A DNA stretch of 49,344 nucleotides from Bryobacteraceae bacterium (GTDB lineage Bacteria; Acidobacteriota; Terriglobia; Bryobacterales; Bryobacteraceae), in NCBI GenBank assembly GCA_014860455.1, contig JACZJQ010000042.1:1-49344 (forward strand), in the 5' to 3' direction. Within the stretch, counting starts at the first letter, position 1; each line of letters begins with the position of its first letter. The notes beneath the pieces were generated by a model that was given only the letters and a program-made list of their open reading frames with translations, did not search any database and was not told the origin of the DNA. Below, in pieces: positions 1 to 6,984 of this stretch. Both the position numbers and the translations under genes were made by a program.

Positions 1-963
1 CGGCGGGGGCGGGGGCATCGCCGCGGGCATTGGTTTGGGAGCCGGCGGAACCGGAGCGGGAGCCACGGCTCCGGCTGTCATGGGAGCGCCGCAGCCTGTG
101 CAGAACTTCAATCCCGGCGGCACGCTCGCCCCGCACTTCGCGCACTGGGCGCCAGCGGCGGCAGGCGCTGCTGCCGGAGGCGGACTCGCCGGCACCGGAA
201 CCGGCTTTGGGACGGGTGTCTGCGCGGGTGGTGCGGCTCCAACCGGCGATCCGCATCCGGTGCAGAACTTGAGACCCGGCGGTACGGTGGCGCCGCACTT
301 CGCGCACTTCACGCCAGCCGCGGCAGTGGCCGCCGCGGGCGCGGGTGGAGGCGCCGGCGGAGGGATCGGAACCGGTGCGGGGGCGGGTTTTGCCGGCGGA
401 GGCTCGACGGGCGCGGCAGGTTTCGCGGCGGCCGGAGGTTCCTGAGCGACCGGTTGGCCGCAAACCGTGCAGACCTTCGTCCCCGCCGGCAGCGAGGACC
501 AACAAGTCGGGCACTTGATGGATTCCATGGCCGCGGCAACCGGCTTCTCCACCGGTTTCGGCGGAGGTGGAACAGTCGGAGCCGGCGGCGGAGGCGCAGC
601 GGTCCGGACAACTGCCGGCGCCGCGGGCGGAGCAGCAGACACCGGCGATCCGCATCCGGTGCAGAACTTCATTCCCACAGGCACACCGGCCCCGCATTTG
701 GCGCACTTCACGCCTGCTTCCACTTTGGGAGGAGGAGGGGGCACGGACGGAGCCGGTGCGGCGGGCGGAGCCGCGGATACAGGCGATCCGCATCCGGTGC
801 AGAACTTCATTCCGGCCGGCACGCCGGCCCCGCACTTCTGGCATCTGATACCGCCGCTCGGTGGCGTCGGCGCGGCGGCCGACTCCGGCAGTTTTTCCCC
901 GCAGGAGTTGCAGAACTTCTGCCCTGCCGGATTGTCTTTCCCACAGCCGGTACAGATCGCCAT
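1..963 (-). CDS. Multi-zinc-ribbon protein, C-terminal end outside the window
   Basis: Reading the minus strand from the ATG at 963, the frame stays open to the window edge (321 codons), so the stop lies outside. A strong Shine-Dalgarno (AAGGAGGA) precedes the ATG. The protein is a chain of short zinc ribbons of the form CxxCG...(F/V)CxxCG joined by Pro/Ala-rich linkers. I count six: residues 4-21, 41-58 and four more, the fourth being the most divergent (CPTCW...CTVCG). Each has four cysteines spaced for one structural zinc. Ribbons of this kind (DZR/zinc_ribbon_2 type) usually mediate protein or nucleic-acid contacts. The function cannot be told without the C-terminus, which may hold a catalytic or membrane domain. 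The plus-strand ORFs over this stretch are shadows. Confidence 0.85.
   Translation of the reverse strand, partial: MAICTGCGKDNPAGQKFCNSCGEKLPESAAAPTPPSGGIRCQKCGAGVPAGMKFCTGCGSPVSAAPPAAPAPSVPPPPPKVEAGVKCAKCGAGVPVGMKFCTGCGSPVSAAPPAAPAVVRTAAPPPPAPTVPPPPKPVEKPVAAAMESIKCPTCWSSLPAGTKVCTVCGQPVAQEPPAAAKPAAPVEPPPAKPAPAPVPIPPPAPPPAPAAATAAAGVKCAKCGATVPPGLKFCTGCGSPVGAAPPAQTPVPKPVPVPASPPPAAAPAAAGAQCAKCGASVPPGLKFCTGCGAPMTAGAVAPAPVPPAPKPMPAAMPPPPP
240..870. repeat. Tandem DNA repeats encoding zinc ribbons
   Basis: A block of roughly 70 bases recurs around 240-310, 640-710 and 780-850, with a more divergent copy near 95-150. On the plus strand each copy carries a common core such as CCGGTGCAGAACTT followed by GCGCACTTC or GCACTTCTGG. 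The copies are in frame on the minus strand and encode the CxxCG...FCTGCG ribbons. Similarity at DNA level shows internal duplication within the gene. Confidence 0.7.
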
Positions 964-1263
964 CGTTCCTCCTTGTCCGCCCGCCCGATCAGCCGCGGAG
1001 ATGATTTGGGCTTTCCCGGCGGGGGGATCGTCCCGGTCCCCATAATACCGAACCGCGCCGCTGATCAAAACGGTTTCCGGGCAGAGGACGCAGCCGATTG
1101 CCGCGGCCGCCGCAAACTGCAACTTCGAGCGGACTTGCATCGAGTGTGCAAAGAATCGTTAGATTTGAAGTGGAGAGTCCTTGGGACTGTCCCGGACGCA
1201 GGCCGTGGCCGGCGCGCCGGGTGCGGTTCTCAATGCGAGAATGGAACACGCTGGAGGCTGATG
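964..1263. other. Intergenic region between divergent genes, 300 bases
   Basis: This gap separates the minus-strand zinc-ribbon gene from the plus-strand glycine-zipper gene. It holds the Shine-Dalgarno of each gene, a plausible plus-strand promoter at 1135-1164, and a small hairpin (AGTCC TTG GGACT) around 1177-1189 in the presumed leader. No convincing short gene is seen here. Confidence 0.5.
1135..1164 (+). promoter_or_regulatory. Candidate sigma70-type promoter for the glycine-zipper gene
   Basis: TTGCAT at 1135-1140 and TTAGAT at 1159-1164 are separated by 18 bases. The predicted transcript start is near 1171, giving a leader of about 90 bases before the ATG at 1264. The call rests on sequence only. 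Confidence 0.4.
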
Positions 1264-1857
1264 ATGAGACATGGAATGATTTTGGCTGTCGCGATGTTGG
1301 CGGCCGTCTTTGTCTGCCCCGCCCAGGAACTGAAGCCCAACACCGAGTTCAAGGTGAAACTGCTCGGCCCGTTGAGCACGGAGACCAATCAGAAGGGTGA
1401 CAAGATCACCGCACAGGTGGTCACGCCCGCCCAATACGCCGGCGCGATCATGGAAGGCGAGGTGAAGGAGTCCAAGAGCGGCAACAAGTTCAAGGGCAAG
1501 TCCACGTTGCTTTTTACCTTCCAGACTCTGGTGCCGAAGACCGGCAACCCCATGCCTGTGAGTTCCGACGTCAAGGGCTTCACAAATTCCAAGGGTCAGC
1601 AGAATGTGGATGAGGAGGGCGCCATTGTCGAGAAGAAGAACAACCTCGGCAAGATGGCAGCCATCAGCGGCGCGGGCGCTTTGATCGGCGCGCTGGCGGG
1701 CGGGGGCAAAGGCGCCGCCATCGGAGCGGGTGTGGGTGCTGGAGCAGCGCTGATCATGGTGCAGTTCGGCGCCAAGGCGCCCAATATCCGGTTCGACCCA
1801 GGCTCGGAGATTATGCTCAGCGTGGGACCGCGGCGCGAAGAGTCGAAGAAGAAATAG
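1264..1857 (+). CDS. Secreted protein with glycine-zipper segment
   Basis: The protein has 197 residues. ATG 1264 was chosen because GGAGG at 1253-1257 lies six bases upstream; the adjacent in-frame ATG 1261 is only three bases from it. The N-terminus is a typical signal peptide ending near VCPAQ. The middle (about residues 25-120) looks like a beta-rich domain with no recognised family. Residues about 138-165 form a Gly/Ala-rich zipper (repeated GAxxGA and GxGxG) that could insert in a membrane or self-associate, followed by a basic tail ending in KKK. An envelope role is inferred. The gene converges on the minus-strand glycosyltransferase, with 13 bases between stops. Confidence 0.8.
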   Translation: MRHGMILAVAMLAAVFVCPAQELKPNTEFKVKLLGPLSTETNQKGDKITAQVVTPAQYAGAIMEGEVKESKSGNKFKGKSTLLFTFQTLVPKTGNPMPVSSDVKGFTNSKGQQNVDEEGAIVEKKNNLGKMAAISGAGALIGALAGGGKGAAIGAGVGAGAALIMVQFGAKAPNIRFDPGSEIMLSVGPRREESKKK

Positions 1858-1870
1858 GCGCGCCTGAGAA

Positions 1871-3685
1871 TCAGCCCAGGGCTTTGCGCCTAAGACGCTC
1901 ATAGTCGCTGGGCGGCGTGAGATGGAATCGAAGCTCCAGGCGCGTGTAGCGCTGAAGTTTCTCCTGCGTCTCCGCGTCCACGATCCACGGCCCGGCCAGA
2001 TGCAGGCCCCCATCCTCGATCCGGAAGGGGACAACTCCGCAACTATCCAGCAATTCGCCCGGCAGCGCCCGGGCCACACGGGACGGAATCGACTCGGATT
2101 CGATTCTGATCCAGGGCATGTCCTGCTGCAGGCTGAGCGCCTCATACAGGCCCGGCTCGTCGATCGCGCCCAGTTCCACCAGCCTCTCGCCCAACAGTTG
2201 GCTTGGCCCCTTGGTCTCGGCCGCCGCTTCGACATCCTCCCGCGAACAATAGCCGTTCGACACCAGGATCTCGCCCAGCCGCCTCTTGTGGGACGCCAGC
2301 CCCGACCGGTGCGGGTAGACATGCGCCGTCTTCACCCATGCCAGCGGTTGATTTGACAGCCTCGACCGCAGCCACGCCGCCAGCGCCAGCATGGTCGCCT
2401 GGAAGTTGATCCAGTTGCCCCACAGCATCCTGAGGGGCGAGAGAGCCGCGAACACCCATCCGTAGACGCGCGCCGAAGCCGCCGCCCGCGCCAGCAGCCT
2501 CATGGCCAGAAGCGCGGTGTTGGCCCACAGCAACGCTTCGAACACGGGGCTTGATCGCACCAATTCGCCGAGCCGCCAAGCCGATCCGGTCGCGCCGCTT
2601 AGAGCCCAGGACGCAAGCCCATAGAGAAGCAACAGGTTGCAGACCAGGCTGACCAGGTTGCCCCAGAGGCCTTTGCGATCCCGCCACAGGAACCACCAGT
2701 CGCGAGGATTTCGCCCCCACCCGTAACGTTCCCAGGCCTGAAGCGCGTTGCCGGTCACCCACCGCGACCGCTGCCTGACCGCTTGCCGCACAGTGCGCGG
2801 AAAATACTCTCGCGTGGCCATCGGAGCGCCCCATTCAAACGCCAGCGGCACGAACGCCTGCCGGCAGCCGGCACGGTGGAGCCTGAGCCCGGCGTCATAG
2901 TCCTCGGTGAGACTACCCGGACGGAAAAGTCCTCCCGATCCGTCCAGCCGGTCCAGCGCGGCCCTGCTGAAAGCCGTCCCCACACCGCAACCAGGCAGGA
3001 AGGCGCCCGCCAGAACGCGGCTTTCGAGGTCCTTGCCCTGACTTTCGGCAAAATCGTCGCAGTAGACGCCGTGTGTCAGTTCCCACCATGGGGTTCGTAG
3101 CGGAAGAACCGGGACCTGGATCATGTCGCAATCCGGCAACATCGCGCTGACCGCGCTCAGTGAAAGCGGATGGATCAGGTCCTCGGCGTCATGAACGATG
3201 ATTCCGTCGAATGTGACCCCGTGCTCGGCCTCCCACTCCGCCATGCCCGCATGAATGCAGTTCAGGTTGTCAGCCTTCGAGGTCGGCCCCGGCCAGGGGA
3301 CCATGACGATATGGATTTGCGGGAAGCGCGCCTCCAGCAGGCGAGCGGCCGACATGGTGGCGTCATCGTTCGGGTAGCAGCCGATGAAGACCTCCCAGTT
3401 GCCGTAGGCCACCGCAGCAAGGTTGTGTTCCAGCATCGGCCCGATCACTTCGGCCTCCTGCCACAGCGGAAGCCAGACCGCCAAGCGCTTTTCCTGATCG
3501 ACTACAGGGGTGGAAAACGCCGGTTTCCAGGAGCCCTTCAGCAACCGCCGGACCCAGAGCGCGTCCAGGATCAGATCATCCAGCCCGGAGAGCAGGATGT
3601 AGACGGCCAGCGGGAGCAGAAATGCGGCTGCGCCGGCGGCAAAGGCGGCGTCGGCGCTGTCGAGCAGGGAGGTAAACTGTGCCAT
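1871..3685 (-). CDS. nfrB: NfrB-like membrane glycosyltransferase with MshEN domain
   Basis: The 604-residue protein has an N-terminal membrane segment (about 14-33), a cytosolic GT2 domain (about 65-330) with DAED at 166-169, a TED motif at 260-262 and the processive-synthase signature QRSRW at 305-309. Further membrane segments lie at about 343-363, 381-400 and 408-440. The C-terminus (about 468-530) has two tandem motifs of the form RLGxxLVxxGxxxxxxL, as in MshEN domains, which in other proteins bind cyclic di-GMP. This is the architecture of NfrB (phage N4 adsorption protein B), a c-di-GMP-dependent exopolysaccharide synthase in E. coli. No NfrA partner is visible here. AAGGAG lies just before the ATG. 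The polymer made is unknown. Confidence 0.85.
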   Translation of the reverse strand: MAQFTSLLDSADAAFAAGAAAFLLPLAVYILLSGLDDLILDALWVRRLLKGSWKPAFSTPVVDQEKRLAVWLPLWQEAEVIGPMLEHNLAAVAYGNWEVFIGCYPNDDATMSAARLLEARFPQIHIVMVPWPGPTSKADNLNCIHAGMAEWEAEHGVTFDGIIVHDAEDLIHPLSLSAVSAMLPDCDMIQVPVLPLRTPWWELTHGVYCDDFAESQGKDLESRVLAGAFLPGCGVGTAFSRAALDRLDGSGGLFRPGSLTEDYDAGLRLHRAGCRQAFVPLAFEWGAPMATREYFPRTVRQAVRQRSRWVTGNALQAWERYGWGRNPRDWWFLWRDRKGLWGNLVSLVCNLLLLYGLASWALSGATGSAWRLGELVRSSPVFEALLWANTALLAMRLLARAAASARVYGWVFAALSPLRMLWGNWINFQATMLALAAWLRSRLSNQPLAWVKTAHVYPHRSGLASHKRRLGEILVSNGYCSREDVEAAAETKGPSQLLGERLVELGAIDEPGLYEALSLQQDMPWIRIESESIPSRVARALPGELLDSCGVVPFRIEDGGLHLAGPWIVDAETQEKLQRYTRLELRFHLTPPSDYERLRRKALG

Positions 3686-3749
3686 CTCTCCTTACTAGTG
3701 GGAGGAGTAGGCCAAAGTTCGCAGGGAAATTGCACCCAGAGACACGAAA

Positions 3750-3771
3750 CCCGCCGCGCGGTGGCGGCGGG
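3750..3771 (-). terminator. GC-rich hairpin after the small CxxCH genes
   Basis: A perfect 8-bp stem (CCCGCCGC / GCGGCGGG) with a 6-base loop lies 29 bases past the stop at 3800. Only a short GTTT follows in the minus direction, so it is either a weak intrinsic terminator or an mRNA-stabilising hairpin. Confidence 0.4.
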
Positions 3772-3799
3772 CTGTGTCCCAAACGATAAGGATCTGGCC

Positions 3800-4012
3800 C
3801 TACTTGGTGGGCGCGCCTTCGAGGGTCTTCTTTTCCTTGTAGTACTTGCCGACAGCGTTCAGGTCCTTCGACCCCATCTTGACGTGGCAGGTGGTGCAAG
3901 GCTTCTTTTCCTTCTTGCTCATCTCCTTGGTGGCGTACGCGGCGCCGCCGGCAAGCGCGAAGGCGGCGGCGAAAGCGGCCGCGGGCATGACCAGACGAAA
4001 CAACTTCTTCAT
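3800..4012 (-). CDS. Small exported CxxCH (c-type haem motif) protein, copy 1
   Basis: The 70-residue protein has a signal peptide (MKKLFRLVMP..., predicted cut near YA|TKEM) and a mature part of only about 43 residues. This is Lys-rich and holds a single CTTCH motif, the attachment site for covalent haem c in exported proteins. The second half reads KYYKEKKTLEGAP. There is no standard cytochrome c fold: the part after CxxCH is about 28 residues. A Met two residues after the motif (CTTCHVKM) could be an axial ligand, but this is speculative. The gene is a close paralogue of 4134-4346. ATG 4012 was chosen because the longer frame upstream adds a sequence without signal-peptide character. GGGAG lies 10 bases upstream. 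Confidence 0.8.
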   Translation of the reverse strand: MKKLFRLVMPAAAFAAAFALAGGAAYATKEMSKKEKKPCTTCHVKMGSKDLNAVGKYYKEKKTLEGAPTK

Positions 4013-4080
4013 TATTCGGTTACTCCCAGATCTGCCGCAGGATGCGGCTGAGGACGAGTTTATCAGAGTTCCAGACATGC

Positions 4081-4109
4081 AAAAACCGGTTTTCCAGATA
4101 GGAAACCGG
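4081..4109 (-). terminator. Intrinsic terminator between the two CxxCH genes
   Basis: Read on the minus strand, CCGGTTTCC...GGAAAACCGG forms a stem (one bulged base) with a loop of about five bases and is followed directly by a TTTTT run. It sits 25 bases past the stop of the upstream copy (4134), so the two paralogues are likely transcribed separately or with partial read-through. Confidence 0.7.
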
Positions 4110-4133
4110 CTTCCGCAGACACATACGACAGGA

Positions 4134-4346
4134 CTACTTCGCCTCGGGTGCACCCTCGAGCGTCTTCTTTTCCTTGTAGTACTTGCCGACGTCGTTCAGT
4201 TTCTTCATGTCACCTTTGACGTGGCAGGTGGTGCAAGGCTTCTTTTCCTTCTTGCCCATTTCCTTGGTGGCGAAAGACGGCGAGCCCGTGACGAGAATCA
4301 GGCCGAGCAACGCGGCCGCCGGCAGCAATAAACGTAGGAACTTCAT
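4134..4346 (-). CDS. Small exported CxxCH (c-type haem motif) protein, copy 2
   Basis: This 70-residue paralogue of 3800-4012 is the same length. It has a signal peptide (MKFLRLLLPAAALL..., cut near FA|TKEM) followed by ATKEMGKKEKKPCTTCHVK and the shared tail KYYKEKKTLEGAP. The mature parts are nearly identical while the signal peptides have diverged, which suggests selection on the mature peptide. It may be a minimal mono-haem electron carrier or a haem-binding peptide; no family name is recognised. The start ATG 4346 is preceded by GGGAGG four bases upstream. A terminator follows the gene. Confidence 0.8.
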   Translation of the reverse strand: MKFLRLLLPAAALLGLILVTGSPSFATKEMGKKEKKPCTTCHVKGDMKKLNDVGKYYKEKKTLEGAPEAK

Positions 4347-4390
4347 CTGACCTCCCAGATTACCCGCCCCCCAAGGAGCGGACACCCATC

Positions 4391-4444
4391 ATTCTAACAT
4401 CATCCAGATAGACTCCGGACAAACCTATCCGGTTACGTTAGAAT
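4391..4444. repeat. Nested inverted repeat upstream of the CxxCH genes
   Basis: ATTCTAAC (4391-4398) and GTTAGAAT (4437-4444) are perfect inverted 8-mers. Between them lies a second pair, CCGGA...TCCGG (about 4414-4432). The element lies between the glutaminyl-cyclase stop (4467) and the start of CxxCH copy 2. In the minus direction the distal arm contains TAGAAT, which could be a -10 box for that gene. It may be an operator or a terminator without a U tract. Confidence 0.4.
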
Positions 4445-4466
4445 TCGGCCCGGCCAGTCCGCCACT

Positions 4467-5336
4467 CTACCGCGACAGCCGCCTCAGGGCCTCATGAACC
4501 ACCCGTCCCACGATCTCCAGGCTCTTGGGCGAGAGCTTGTCCATGGTGTCCTCCTTGGTATGCCACCAGGAGTGGTCCGGACCATACTCGAAGTCGATCA
4601 GGTTCAACGCCCGCACTCCGTTGCGCAGGAACGGAACATGATCGTCCTCGATTGCGAAGGGTTGCGACAGAAAATGCGCCCCATGCCCCAGTTCGGCTGC
4701 GATCTGCCAAACCAGCCGCCGCAGCGGCTCCGACGAATAGGCTTCGTGCACGATCTTCAGGTCGCGGTCGCCGATCATGTCCACATTAATCAACGCCTTC
4801 AGGCGGGCCAGAGTCCCGTCGGCGCGCCATTTGGCGGCCAGGTGGCGGCTGCCGTAGAGCGAATCCTGGTCGCTCCACTCGCCGAAGGCCTCTTCGCCGT
4901 CAAAGAAGACGAGATAGATGTCGTGGCTGAAGCTCTCGTCCTTCATCGCCCGGGCGAGTTCCAGCAGCAGTCCGGTGGAGGAGCCCGCGTCGTTGGCGCC
5001 GACGAACCGGAACGGGAACCGCTTGGTGTCGTAATGACCGGAGACGGCCAGAGCAGCGGAACCGCTCCCCTTCTTCAAGCCGATGATGTTCTTCATCGCC
5101 ACGCGCCCGGCGGGGGTCTGCGCCGTGAACGGGTCCTCGATCGCCTGCCAGCCAGACTCCTTCAGCTTCTGGACGATGAACGACTGGAGTTTGCGGCTCG
5201 CGGCCGATCCGGGAGTGCGCGGACCGAATTCGACCACCTGGCGGGTAAGTTCAAGCGCCGATGCGCCGGAGACCTGGCCAGCCTGGGCGGCGGCGGCGAG
5301 AATGAGTGCTAGGACTAGAGCTTTTCGGCCGTGCAT
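4467..5336 (-). CDS. Type II glutaminyl-peptide cyclotransferase (M28 fold), exported
   Basis: The 289-residue protein has an N-terminal signal peptide (about 1-24). The sequence follows vertebrate glutaminyl cyclase closely: GHYDTKRF (100-107), GANDAGSS with zinc-ligand D116, FFDGEEAF with E148/E149, a DSLYGSRHLA block (158-167), D186, EDDHVPFLR (230-238) and WWHTKEDT with H259. D116, E149 and H259 match the single-zinc site of the family. The reaction is conversion of N-terminal Gln to pyroglutamate, here in the envelope. The best alternative is a general M28 aminopeptidase, but the DSLYGSRHLA and EDDH blocks favour the cyclase. The start overlaps the end of the upstream methyltransferase by 22 bases, so the two are co-transcribed. 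Confidence 0.85.
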   Translation of the reverse strand: MHGRKALVLALILAAAAQAGQVSGASALELTRQVVEFGPRTPGSAASRKLQSFIVQKLKESGWQAIEDPFTAQTPAGRVAMKNIIGLKKGSGSAALAVSGHYDTKRFPFRFVGANDAGSSTGLLLELARAMKDESFSHDIYLVFFDGEEAFGEWSDQDSLYGSRHLAAKWRADGTLARLKALINVDMIGDRDLKIVHEAYSSEPLRRLVWQIAAELGHGAHFLSQPFAIEDDHVPFLRNGVRALNLIDFEYGPDHSWWHTKEDTMDKLSPKSLEIVGRVVHEALRRLSR

Positions 5337-6001
5337 GAGTATCCCAATGTGTGGTCTCGGTTGCCATCCCAGCCATCCAGCCACGGCAGCACCATCGCCG
5401 CCGGCGCGAAGGCGAGCAGGGCCAGGGGCTTCAGCCATGCCGGCGCCACGGTGACGGCGGCCAACAGCCTCCGGGAAAGCAGACGGAACAGGCCGCCGGC
5501 CGGTTCCAGCGCCACGACGCGGAAGCCCGTCTTCCCGAACAGGTACTCCAGCCCGTAGCGTGTGTAGCGGAAAAAGTCATGGGGCGCCTGATGGACCTCC
5601 CACTGGTGCGGCGCCACCACCAGGATCCGCGCCCCCGACCGCATGACGCGGCCGATCTCGGCCAGCGCCGCGGCGGGCTCCTTGAGATGTTCGATGGTGA
5701 CGATCATCAGCGCGGCGTCGAAGCAGGCATCAGGGAATGGCAGATGTTCAAGGTCGGAGATCGAGTCCAGCCGGCGGTAGTTCCAGGAAGTGTCCCCTAT
5801 GGCCAGATCCACTCCGACATAGCGCTGGCGGGCAAACTCCGCGGCGTGGCGCGATTCACCCGCGCCTGCATCCAAGACCCTGGCGCCCTCCGGCAATCCG
5901 GCGGCGAAGCGCGCGACCGCGTCCTCGATCGTCGATTCGAAATGGTAGATGTGGCGGACCAGCCATCCAGGCAGCGCGCGTCTGGCCCGTTCGTAGGTCA
6001 C
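5315..6001 (-). CDS. Class I SAM-dependent methyltransferase
   Basis: The 228-residue protein has motif I VLDAGAGES (about 42-50), an acidic motif II region VGVDLAIGD, motif post-I LPFPDACFD, and EHLKEPAAALAEIGRVMRSG, all usual for the Methyltransf_11 family. The N-terminus (WLVRHIYHF) and Trp-rich C-terminus are less conserved. The substrate is unknown. Four bases of overlap (ATGA type) with the upstream methyltransferase at 5998 and proximity to a GT2 enzyme suggest a small glycan- or lipid-modifying operon. Confidence 0.85.
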   Translation of the reverse strand: MTYERARRALPGWLVRHIYHFESTIEDAVARFAAGLPEGARVLDAGAGESRHAAEFARQRYVGVDLAIGDTSWNYRRLDSISDLEHLPFPDACFDAALMIVTIEHLKEPAAALAEIGRVMRSGARILVVAPHQWEVHQAPHDFFRYTRYGLEYLFGKTGFRVVALEPAGGLFRLLSRRLLAAVTVAPAWLKPLALLAFAPAAMVLPWLDGWDGNRDHTLGYSCTAEKL

Positions 6002-6984
6002 TGCGGCGAGGCGTCCTTCGCGCGGGCCTGGATCATCACCGTCGCCCCTGCGTGGGCCAGCGCTTCAAGAAGCGTGAACGGAAACGAGATGACAACCAGC
6101 AGAAAGTACACGGCGTCCTTCAATAGCTTCTGGCGCGGCGACTCCTTCACGCCGCGAACGCGCCGCGACATCGGGTCCAAAGCGGAAGCCATCGACGTTG
6201 CCATGCCCGCCGGGTTGTCGCGTAGCGAGAAGTGTTTCACCCGCTCCACCTCGAAGCCGCAGTGTTCGAGCAGGTTCCTGATGTCGCCTTCCTTGAAGTT
6301 GATCAGGTGGCGCGGGATATCCAGCCCGTTCCAGTTCTCGCCGAACAGCAGGAACTGCCAGCAGCCCGCGTTCGGCACCTGGATCACCAGCCGGCCCCCG
6401 GGAGCGAGCAGTTCGCGGGCGGCTTCGATATAGGCCATGGGGTCGTAGAGATGTTCGAGGACGTGGAACATCGTGACCACGGCAAACGAGCCGCGGGCGA
6501 ATGGAGCGCGGGTCAGCGCGCCGCAAACCGCGGGCACGCCGCGAGACCCCCAGGCGACGGCGGCGGCATCAACCGAATAATCCAGTCCGGCCAGCCGCGC
6601 CTCCGGCAGTCCAAGTTCGCGGAGCAACAGCCCTCCGCCACAGCCGACATCGAGGATTCTGCCGTCGCCGCCAGCGTCGTCAAGCGCGTTCAGCACGAAA
6701 CGGACATGGTCGCGCAGAACGAGTTTGCGCCAGCCGTCGGCCAGCCTGTCGGCGGTATCGGCTCCGGGATCGAACCAGTAGTTCTCGGGGTAGTAGGACT
6801 GCAACTGTTGAGGCGTCGGACGTGGAAACAAGCGGATCAGCCGGCAATCGGCGCACTCGACCACCAGAAACGACTCGATTGTTGTGGCATACAGCTTGTC
6901 GGTCCCGTGGCACAGCGTTTTCACCTGTGTGCAGCCGCAGGCCGGACATTCGTTGTCCTGGGAGACCGAAGTGGCTTCCCTCAG
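5998..6984 (-). CDS. Class I SAM methyltransferase with N-terminal zinc-finger-like cysteines; start uncertain
   Basis: The protein begins with a CPACGC...CADC cysteine pair set (about residues 14-45), then a Methyltransf_23-type domain with ILDVGCGGG (motif I), a GLDYS strand, FHVLEHLYDP and PGGRLVIQVPN. A hydrophobic stretch near the C-terminus (VYFLLVVISFPFTLLEAL) may touch the membrane. The coordinate given is a CTG that overlaps the TGA of the upstream GT2 gene as CTGA. No ATG, GTG or TTG lies between this point and about 60 codons further upstream. The next internal standard start, GTG 6924, would remove the first cysteine pair. Such methyltransferases often act in O-antigen or sugar modification; the substrate here is unknown. 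Confidence 0.8.
   Translation of the reverse strand: MREATSVSQDNECPACGCTQVKTLCHGTDKLYATTIESFLVVECADCRLIRLFPRPTPQQLQSYYPENYWFDPGADTADRLADGWRKLVLRDHVRFVLNALDDAGGDGRILDVGCGGGLLLRELGLPEARLAGLDYSVDAAAVAWGSRGVPAVCGALTRAPFARGSFAVVTMFHVLEHLYDPMAYIEAARELLAPGGRLVIQVPNAGCWQFLLFGENWNGLDIPRHLINFKEGDIRNLLEHCGFEVERVKHFSLRDNPAGMATSMASALDPMSRRVRGVKESPRQKLLKDAVYFLLVVISFPFTLLEALAHAGATVMIQARAKDASPQ

Noticed and set aside
454-1857. A single 467-codon plus-strand ORF covering the zinc-ribbon region and the glycine-zipper gene
   Set aside because: Its first 270 codons are Arg-rich antisense of the zinc-ribbon gene; the real product starts at 1264 with a Shine-Dalgarno and signal peptide.
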